A stretch of DNA of 12,098 nucleotides, from NCBI GenBank assembly GCA_905207515.1, contig CAJLLK010000026.1, positions 1 to 12,098 of the forward strand, given 5' to 3'. Below the pieces are notes generated by a model that searched no databases, was not told where the DNA came from, and saw only the letters and a list, made by a program, of their open reading frames with translations. Both the position numbers and the translations under genes were made by a program. Of the stretch, positions 7,285 to 12,098 are shown in pieces. The stretch's first letter is position 1. The number at the start of each line of letters is the position of its first letter. The DNA is from an uncultured Christensenella sp. GTDB taxonomy: Bacteria > Bacillota > Clostridia > Christensenellales > UBA1242.

Positions 7285-8679
7285 ATGAAAGAAAACAAAA
7301 ATGATGTGCAAAACGCACAAAAAACTCAAAAAAATCGCAAAAAAAGTTACAAAAGTGCTGTGATTGGACTGACAATTGCCACAAGCATTCTCGGGGCAAC
7401 GACTTTGGGCCTTGGTGTGGCCTATGGAATAACTCAAAATCAAGCCACAAATTTCGGACTTCAACTCGAAAACATCTATAAGAAAAATTATTATGAACTT
7501 GTCGACAGTGTAAACAGCGCTGATATGCAAATAAGCAAGTTGTTGGCTTCTGAAAGTGATGATTATCAATCAAAAATGCTGACAGAAATCGCGCAAACTG
7601 CAAAGGAGATGCAAAGCAATGTTGCAGCCTTGCCACTTTCTGGAGATAGTGTCGTTCAAAGTGTTAGATTTATCAATCAAATGTCGGGTTACACAGAAAC
7701 CTTGCAGGATAAAATTGATAAAGGTGGAAGTTTGACAGAAACTGACCTTCAAACTTTGAATGAAATGCACGACTCATTGACAGAAATGAAACGTTATCTC
7801 AATCAAATGACCACAAAGATGTCTTCGGGTTACAGCATATTGAAGGCAAGTTCAAAGACCAATGGAGACTATGATGATTTCACCGTGGAATTTGCTCAAA
7901 TAAAGAGCAGCGATGCTGATTATCCAACGATGATTTATGATGGACCATTCTCTGACTCGGTGGTAAATCAAAAAGTCAAAGGTTTGTCAGGCAGCGAACT
8001 TTCAAAAGAAGAAGTTTACAAAAAGGTTGACACAGTTTTCAAAAACATTTCAAATTTGAAATATGATGGTCAAGCAAATGGAAAGTTCAACACCTACAAT
8101 TTTTCGCTTGTGACTTCTGACAATCAAAAGTTGTATGTTCAAGCGACAAAGGTGGGTGGAAACATTTTGACTGTCAGCGGAAATGTCGAAAGTGACATCA
8201 AAAACATAACCTATGAGCAAGCCGAAAAAATAGCTTTGGATTTTGCCAAGCTCAATGGTGTGGAAAATGCGCAAGTTGTGTGGAGCGAAGAGCTTTCGTC
8301 ACAGGCATATTTCAACATTGCCCCAGTGCAAGATAATATCATCTTATATCCTGACCTAGTCAAAGTTAAGGTCGACATGGAATATGGAGATGTCATTGGC
8401 TACGACGCGATAACATACTTCACAAATCACACAAAAAGAGATTTGAGTGCATCAAAAATCAGCGTTGCTTCAGCCAAACAACAAATCAGCGACACATTTG
8501 AAATCAAAAATCAAAGATTGGTTTTGGCACCGCTTGATTACAATCGTGAAGTGCTTTGCTATGAATTTGAATGCGAACGCAACGGCTCAACATATTATTT
8601 TTACATAAATGCTGAAACTGGCGTGGAAGAAAACATTTTGAAAGTTGTCAAAACAAACGACGGAAGCAAACTTATGTAA
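7285..8679 (+). CDS. ypeB: Germination protein YpeB
   Basis: YpeB is an inner-membrane-anchored forespore protein required to localise, stabilise and hold SleB inactive in the dormant spore. This 464-residue protein has a lysine/asparagine-rich cytosolic tail (residues 1-22) and one TM segment (about 24-48). A predominantly helical domain follows (about 50-190, with TETLQDKIDKGGSLTETDL). The C-terminal half has beta-rich PepSY/YPEB-type repeats ending in STYYFYINAETGVEENILKV, the usual final repeat. The length agrees with the Bacillus protein. The start is set by AAAGGGGG (7272-7279), which overlaps the sleB stop codon, so the two are translationally close. A bidirectional terminator follows directly. 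Identification rests on overall architecture, recognisable family sequence and coupling with sleB. Confidence 0.93.
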   Translation: MKENKNDVQNAQKTQKNRKKSYKSAVIGLTIATSILGATTLGLGVAYGITQNQATNFGLQLENIYKKNYYELVDSVNSADMQISKLLASESDDYQSKMLTEIAQTAKEMQSNVAALPLSGDSVVQSVRFINQMSGYTETLQDKIDKGGSLTETDLQTLNEMHDSLTEMKRYLNQMTTKMSSGYSILKASSKTNGDYDDFTVEFAQIKSSDADYPTMIYDGPFSDSVVNQKVKGLSGSELSKEEVYKKVDTVFKNISNLKYDGQANGKFNTYNFSLVTSDNQKLYVQATKVGGNILTVSGNVESDIKNITYEQAEKIALDFAKLNGVENAQVVWSEELSSQAYFNIAPVQDNIILYPDLVKVKVDMEYGDVIGYDAITYFTNHTKRDLSASKISVASAKQQISDTFEIKNQRLVLAPLDYNREVLCYEFECERNGSTYYFYINAETGVEENILKVVKTNDGSKLM

Positions 8680-8680
8680 C

Positions 8681-8711
8681 AAAAAAGATGAACTTTATTG
8701 TTCATCTTTTT
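8681..8711. terminator. Bidirectional terminator between ypeB and the convergent membrane gene
   Basis: A perfect 12-bp stem pairs AAAAAGATGAAC (8682-8693) with GTTCATCTTTTT (8700-8711) around a six-base TTTATT loop. A and T tracts on both sides allow function on either strand. The stop codon of the minus-strand gene (TTA on plus, 8695-8697) lies in the loop, so that gene's last codons form one arm of the hairpin. Confidence 0.88.
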
Positions 8712-9468
8712 CATTAGGATTTGTAGAATTTATTTCAATTTGATTTTCAACTGTTTTTTTGCTGAGAGTTTCTAAAATCTGATCATTATCTACAGAGTTT
8801 TGCGTGACTTTATCCAAATTTATCTCAAGTTTCTTCATTTCTTCTTCTTTATTTTTTAGATAAGCCGACTTTCCAATCACCACAAAACCTAAAATTATTA
8901 CCAAAACGCTGGCAATAACTCCTGAGATAGAATTGTAAATGTAATTGTCAGGCACATTTTGAGAAGAAAGCAGAGCAACTTGCGTCATAACAATGGCAAA
9001 AAGTGACGCACCAATGTTGCAACATCTCAAGCTTTCCATAAGAAGATCCTTTTTTCTTCTGGCTTTGACAAGATTGTAAATTGCAATGCCAAATTCCACA
9101 AAAGAGCAGGCGGCGATGGCAATTGACAAAATCAAGCTGTAACGAAATTCATATTCCCAAACATAGATCAAGCCCATGTAAATTCCAAAAGCAATTCCGC
9201 TTATTGTCAAAAGAATGCCCATGATAAGCGATTTTGTTTCGATGTCAACATCTTTAACTTGATGATTTGAAACAAAAATCTTTTTGCCGAAACCTAACAA
9301 AAGCGTGTAAGCTCCACTGATGCAATAAAGATATGCACGCATAAAAGCACCAAACAAAATTTTTCCAATTGCCCAAAAAAAGTTGTAGGTCATTGTGATG
9401 ATTGTGATGATTTTGGTTCGTTTGTTTGGATTTTCTCTTATTGATTTGATAAAGTTTGCTAGCGACAT
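8695..9468 (-). CDS. Conserved-looking multi-pass membrane protein of unknown function
   Basis: I do not recognise an established function for this 257-residue protein. It starts with a short basic segment (residues 1-19, RENPNKRTK). Five or six hydrophobic segments follow at about 20-40, 43-60, 80-102, 110-133, 148-167 and 180-201. A basic cluster KARRKKD (135-141) lies between two of them. A highly charged, probably cytosolic tail (203-257) is rich in Glu, Lys and Asn and could form a short coiled coil at about 205-240. No transporter, kinase or protease motif is visible. The ATG at 9468 has no Shine-Dalgarno, and an in-frame TAA (minus strand) lies nine bases upstream, so it cannot be extended. 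Its promoter abuts the start codon (see the promoter entry), which suggests a leaderless mRNA. It lies downstream of spoVG but is separated by a terminator. Confidence 0.8.
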   Translation of the reverse strand: MSLANFIKSIRENPNKRTKIITIITMTYNFFWAIGKILFGAFMRAYLYCISGAYTLLLGFGKKIFVSNHQVKDVDIETKSLIMGILLTISGIAFGIYMGLIYVWEYEFRYSLILSIAIAACSFVEFGIAIYNLVKARRKKDLLMESLRCCNIGASLFAIVMTQVALLSSQNVPDNYIYNSISGVIASVLVIILGFVVIGKSAYLKNKEEEMKKLEINLDKVTQNSVDNDQILETLSKKTVENQIEINSTNPNEKDEQ

Positions 9469-9473
9469 ATTAT

Positions 9474-9502
9474 ATTATATAAAAATTTTCAACAAAAATC
9501 AA
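9474..9502 (-). promoter_or_regulatory. Promoter abutting the start codon of the membrane gene (leaderless candidate)
   Basis: Read on the minus strand, TTGATT (9502-9497) and TATAAT (9479-9474) are separated by exactly 17 bp. Only five bases lie between the -10 box and the ATG at 9468, so transcription should begin at or beside the A of the start codon. A second TATAAT (9474-9469) directly touches the ATG. The -35 box overlaps the last bases of the spoVG terminator. Confidence 0.6.
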
Positions 9503-9530
9503 AAAAATCCACCAAAAAGTGGATTTTTTT
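9501..9530 (-). terminator. Terminator of spoVG
   Basis: A perfect 12-bp stem pairs AAAAAAATCCAC (9501-9512) with GTGGATTTTTTT (9519-9530), with a six-base loop. It lies six bases beyond the spoVG stop codon. Its A/T symmetry means it could also act on the other strand. Confidence 0.87.
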
Positions 9531-9536
9531 ATTTAA

Positions 9537-9812
9537 TTATTCATTGTTTGCTGCAGCAAGTGCTTTTTCATATTCAGCAATGATTTTGTCTTTCAACATT
9601 TCTCTCACTTCAGTTTTGATTGGATGAACAATGTCTTTAAATTCTCCTTCGTTTGTTTTTCTGCTTGGCATTGAAAGGAAATATCCATCCTTGCCGTTGA
9701 TGACTTTGATGTCATGAACAACAATTTCATCATCAATTGTGATTGATGCAACTGCCTTGAGTTTGTCATTGTTGTTGTTTACAAGTCTCACTCTAATGTC
9801 CGTAATATTCAA
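9537..9812 (-). CDS. spoVG: SpoVG, site-specific nucleic-acid-binding developmental regulator
   Basis: SpoVG is a small dimeric DNA/RNA-binding regulator that affects asymmetric septation, sporulation and, in other Firmicutes, virulence and cell-wall genes. This 91-residue protein begins with the typical MNITDIRVRLV and has LKAVASITIDDEIVVHDIKVI (18-38). It then has the family core DGYFLSMPSRKTNEGEFKDIVHPI (42-65) and ends with the C-terminal helix after residue 67. The length is near the family norm. The start codon is TTG at 9812: no in-frame ATG or GTG gives the conserved N-terminus, and AAGGAAGG (9829-9822, minus strand) is nine bases upstream. It is transcribed from its own promoter, divergent from murC, and ends in its own terminator. 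In several clostridia murC and spoVG are likewise neighbours (recalled, not checked here). Confidence 0.97.
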   Translation of the reverse strand: MNITDIRVRLVNNNNDKLKAVASITIDDEIVVHDIKVINGKDGYFLSMPSRKTNEGEFKDIVHPIKTEVREMLKDKIIAEYEKALAAANNE

Positions 9813-9859
9813 GTTCTTTTACCTTCCTTTTTTTAGATTAACCTTTATCGGTCAAATAT

Positions 9860-9887
9860 ATTATAACATAGTAAATTTTTTTTGCAA
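9860..9887 (-). promoter_or_regulatory. Promoter of spoVG
   Basis: On the minus strand TTGCAA (9887-9882) and TATAAT (9865-9860) are spaced by 16 bp, and a TGT just before the -10 makes it an extended -10 element. The predicted start near 9853 gives a leader of about 40 nt that contains the SD. In Bacillus spoVG is transcribed by sigmaH, but this element looks like a sigmaA promoter. Confidence 0.7.
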
Positions 9888-9893
9888 AAGATT

Positions 9894-9921
9894 TTTCAAA
9901 ATTGTCAAATAAATTTTGAAA
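9894..9921. repeat. Perfect 10-bp inverted repeat in the spoVG/murC promoter region
   Basis: TTTCAAAATT (9894-9903) and AATTTTGAAA (9912-9921) are exact reverse complements separated by eight bases. The repeat covers the murC -35 box and part of the promoter spacer, and lies just upstream of the spoVG -35. That position suits an operator, although AT-rich composition makes chance repeats commoner. Confidence 0.5.
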
Positions 9922-9931
9922 GTCATATAAC
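9902..9931 (+). promoter_or_regulatory. Promoter abutting the murC start codon (leaderless candidate)
   Basis: TTGTCA (9902-9907) and TATAAC (9926-9931) are spaced by 18 bp (CATATA at 9924-9929 would give 16). Only six bases separate TATAAC from the ATG at 9938, so the predicted transcript start coincides with the start codon. No purine-rich SD is present in the preceding 15 bases. Confidence 0.55.
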
Positions 9932-9937
9932 GACAAT

Positions 9938-11215
9938 ATGAAAAAATATTACTTTTTGGGGATAGGCGGTGTTTCTATGTCTGCGCTTGCGCTAATGCTT
10001 AAACAACGCGGCGATTTTGTCAGTGGCAGCGACGAACGAAAGAGCCGGGCGACAGAAATTTTGCAGCAGAATGAAATTGAAGTTGACTTTTCGATAAACA
10101 AGAAAAGAATTTTGGAGGCTGACATTGTTGTCGCTTCATCCGCAATAAAAAATGACAACGAGCAGCTTCTGTTTGCCAAACAAAAACACAAAAAAATTTG
10201 GACGCGTGGGCAGATGTTGGGCTTGATTTCGAGTGGCTACGAAAAAGTGATTGCGGTGGCTGGCTCTCACGGCAAGACCACAACAACCGCCATGATTTAT
10301 CAGATTTTAAGCGTGGCAGGTTTAAATCCGACATTGCATCTTGGTGGTTTCAGATTGGAAGACAAACTTAATTTCCATTTTGGTGGCAAAGAGTTTTTTG
10401 TCACCGAGGCGTGTGAATATTGTGACAATTTTTTGAATTTGCATTCAGAAATTTGCGTTGTGACAAACATAGAAAAAGAACATATGGACTATTTTAAAAC
10501 CTTTTCCAATCAACTAAAATCGTTTGAAAAGTTTAAGTCACAATCGAAAATTGTTGTGGATGATGTGAGTGATTTTGTGGCGAAAAACATCAAGCACGAC
10601 GAAAAAGGCAATCTCAAATTCAACCTTTTTAAAAATAACCAAAAAATCATGTCTTTGCATCTTCAAATTTGTGAAGAAATCAACACTCAAAATTGCATTT
10701 TTGCATACAAAGTCGCAAAACTTTTAAACATTCCAGACTGTCAAATAAAGCTTGGACTTGAAAGTTTTAAAGGTGTTCAAACACGATTTGAAAAAATGAA
10801 TTGTTTATATTTTGATGTTGTAATTTGTGATTACGCACATCATCCTACTGAAATTTCCAAAGCCATAAAAACTGCCAAACGATTGTTTAAAAACAAAACC
10901 ATTTTGACAATTTTTCAACCGCATACATATTCCAGAACCAAATCGCTGTTAAATGAATTTTTGGAAGTTTTTGAGAAAGAAGAATATCCACTTTTTTATA
11001 AAACCTATTCAGCAAGAGAAAAACCGTCAGATGGTCTTTCTGCAGAAAAATTTTGTGAAATTCTCAAAAAACGCAACAAAAATGCCAAATATTTTGAAAA
11101 TTTTGATGATTTAAATACATTTTTTAAAAATTTTGATAAAAATCAAACCGTTTTGCTGTTTTTGGGGGCGGGCGATTTGCCAACGATTTTACACAAAAAT
11201 AAATTTATTTCATAA
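9938..11215 (+). CDS. murC: UDP-N-acetylmuramate--L-alanine ligase MurC
   Basis: MurC ligates L-alanine to UDP-MurNAc with ATP, the first cytosolic step of stem-peptide synthesis. At 425 residues it is slightly shorter than typical MurC. Visible motifs are the N-terminal nucleotide-binding loop GIGGVSMSALA (8-18), the ATP P-loop GSHGKTTTT (109-117), EACEY (157-161) and TNIEKEHMDYF (176-186). GVQTRFE (279-285), DYAHHPTEI (298-306), FQPHTYSRT (326-334) and GAGD (410-413) follow, all in MurC order. The usual central H-N-x-x-N helix motif appears as INTQN (248-252), so its histidine is replaced by isoleucine. The ATG at 9938 gives the conserved N-terminus, and an in-frame TGA at 9917-9919 prevents any extension. 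It has no SD and its promoter touches the start codon. An alpha/beta hydrolase follows after nine bases. Confidence 0.93.
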   Translation: MKKYYFLGIGGVSMSALALMLKQRGDFVSGSDERKSRATEILQQNEIEVDFSINKKRILEADIVVASSAIKNDNEQLLFAKQKHKKIWTRGQMLGLISSGYEKVIAVAGSHGKTTTTAMIYQILSVAGLNPTLHLGGFRLEDKLNFHFGGKEFFVTEACEYCDNFLNLHSEICVVTNIEKEHMDYFKTFSNQLKSFEKFKSQSKIVVDDVSDFVAKNIKHDEKGNLKFNLFKNNQKIMSLHLQICEEINTQNCIFAYKVAKLLNIPDCQIKLGLESFKGVQTRFEKMNCLYFDVVICDYAHHPTEISKAIKTAKRLFKNKTILTIFQPHTYSRTKSLLNEFLEVFEKEEYPLFYKTYSAREKPSDGLSAEKFCEILKKRNKNAKYFENFDDLNTFFKNFDKNQTVLLFLGAGDLPTILHKNKFIS

Positions 11216-11224
11216 AATGATTTT

Positions 11225-11965
11225 ATGATAATAAACTATAGAGAAACCAAAGTTTTCTGCAAATTTTATGACCGAAAAAGTGAGTTGACAGATGTCTATC
11301 TGCATGGCTGGGGGTGTGACAGCAAAAGTCTTTTGTTTTGCAAAGATTATCTAAAAAAACACAATGCATTGTTTGTTGATTTTCCACCATTCGGAGAGAG
11401 TGATAAAAAACTTAAAGATTGGTCGGTTTTTACATATGCAAACATGGTCATATCTTTGATGCAACATTTGAAAATCAAACGTTTCAACATTGTTGGGCAT
11501 TCTTTTGGCGGAAGAATTGCCATTTTGATTTCGGTTTTGTGTAAGGCGCAAACAAACAAGATTGTGCTTGTCGACAGTGCGGGGCTTAAGCCAAAACGAA
11601 GTTTGAATTATTATTTCAAAGTTTGGACTTTCAAACTTAAACGCAGACTTGGAATGGATGTTTCGAAATATGGAAGTTGTGACTATCTGGCTCTCGACGA
11701 AGATATGCGCAAAATTTTCAAAAGCATTGTAAACACTCATCTCGATGATTTTTTGCCGTTTATAAAAGCTGACACGCTGGTTGTCTTCGGGCAAAATGAC
11801 AAAGTGACACCGATTTATATGGCAAAAAAGTTTAAGAAAAAAATCAAGAACTCAAAACTTTTAATTTTGCCAGATGCTGGTCACTTTTGCTTTGTTGACA
11901 AAAAATTGGAATTTGTTTTGAACTTGAAAAACTTTTTGGAAAACGATGAACAAAAACAACTTTAA
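11225..11965 (+). CDS. Alpha/beta-fold hydrolase, specific substrate unknown
   Basis: This 246-residue protein has a complete alpha/beta hydrolase core and no signal peptide or TM, so it should be cytosolic. The oxyanion-side motif HGWG lies at residues 27-30 and DFPPFGESD at 52-60. The nucleophile elbow GHSFGG places Ser93 as catalytic, with Asp192 in FGQNDKVTP as the likely acid and His220 in DAGHF as the base. A small helical lid (about 122-180, rich in Lys and Tyr) would shape the substrate pocket. Length and motifs fit the MhpC/esterase-like group, but the substrate cannot be read from sequence. It starts nine bases after the murC stop without a visible SD, so translational coupling to murC or an unusual start is likely. 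A cell-envelope role is inferred only from position. Confidence 0.85.
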   Translation: MIINYRETKVFCKFYDRKSELTDVYLHGWGCDSKSLLFCKDYLKKHNALFVDFPPFGESDKKLKDWSVFTYANMVISLMQHLKIKRFNIVGHSFGGRIAILISVLCKAQTNKIVLVDSAGLKPKRSLNYYFKVWTFKLKRRLGMDVSKYGSCDYLALDEDMRKIFKSIVNTHLDDFLPFIKADTLVVFGQNDKVTPIYMAKKFKKKIKNSKLLILPDAGHFCFVDKKLEFVLNLKNFLENDEQKQL

Positions 11966-11993
11966 AACATAAGAAAAAATAGGAGAAAATTTT

Positions 11994-12098
11994 ATGTTTG
12001 TTTTGTATGCACTGTTGGTCACTTTTGCATTTACCGCAATAGGTTTGATTTACACAAAAATGTTTCAACTGGAAAATTATAAAATAAAAAATTATTTT
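11994..12098 (+). CDS. 5' end of a membrane-anchored protein, possibly a Mur ligase-type enzyme (partial)
   Basis: An ATG at 11994 preceded by AGGAG (11981-11985) opens a frame that runs to the window edge, giving 35 residues. The first 22 form a hydrophobic segment (FVLYALLVTFAFTAIGLIYT), followed by KMFQLENYKIKNYF. A leading TM followed by a 'LQLExYxxxxY'-like stretch recalls membrane-anchored MurF/Mur ligase-like proteins, and the position after murC and an alpha/beta hydrolase fits a cell-wall cluster. The product call is an inference from 35 residues and should be treated as weak; the existence of the gene is well supported. The 28-base gap suggests co-transcription with the hydrolase. 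Confidence 0.55.
   Translation, partial: MFVLYALLVTFAFTAIGLIYTKMFQLENYKIKNYF

Noticed and set aside
1..12098. Possible defence island, mobile element, CRISPR array or RNA gene
   Set aside because: I looked for direct repeats, transposase or integrase motifs, toxin-antitoxin pairs and tRNA-like cloverleafs and saw none. The genes are core and sporulation functions.

Overview
The window comes from a low-GC, endospore-forming Firmicute, most likely an uncultured or poorly characterised member of the Clostridia. The evidence is the strongly AT-biased sequence, AAGGAG-type ribosome binding sites, short A-tract/hairpin/T-tract terminators, and a set of sporulation genes: a SipL-like DUF3794+LysM protein (used by Clostridia in place of the Bacillus SpoVID), SpoIIR, SleB, YpeB, SpoVG and Veg. 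No mobile element, CRISPR array, tRNA or rRNA is visible. The DNA is densely coding and no gene-free stretch exceeds about 135 bases.

Layout, left to right. 1-57 is the 3' end of an unidentified gene, followed with almost no gap by engB/ysxC (59-637, ribosome-assembly GTPase) and a terminator. ppdK (743-3385, pyruvate phosphate dikinase) is a monocistron with its own promoter and terminator. A small two-TM bacterial PH-domain protein (3501-4040) converges on veg (4062-4292, minus), and the two share a terminator. veg is divergent from sipL (4425-5942), which ends in a terminator. Then follows a tight forespore/germination operon spoIIR-sleB-ypeB (6048-8679). It converges, through a bidirectional terminator, on an unknown multi-pass membrane protein (8695-9468, minus). 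spoVG (9537-9812, minus, TTG start) lies just upstream of that gene and is divergent from murC (9938-11215). murC is followed by an alpha/beta hydrolase (11225-11965) and the first 35 codons of a membrane-anchored protein that may be another Mur ligase (11994 onward).

Functionally the centre of the window is a spore module. SipL attaches the coat basement layer to the forespore in the mother cell. SpoIIR is the forespore signal that activates pro-sigmaE. SleB and its partner YpeB degrade cortex peptidoglycan at germination. The right end is cell-wall precursor synthesis (MurC plus neighbours) next to the developmental RNA-binding regulator SpoVG.

The most unusual signals are regulatory. Two genes (murC and the unknown membrane gene) have sigmaA-like promoters whose -10 boxes end only 5-6 nt before the ATG and have no Shine-Dalgarno, so they look leaderless, although most other genes here have strong SDs. 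A third gene (the hydrolase) also lacks an SD. There is a perfect 10-bp inverted repeat in the spoVG/murC divergent promoter. The spoIIR-sleB-ypeB arrangement joins genes that Bacillus controls with different forespore sigma factors, and leaves almost no room for a promoter between the upstream terminator and spoIIR. I do not see a clearly new multi-gene system in this window.
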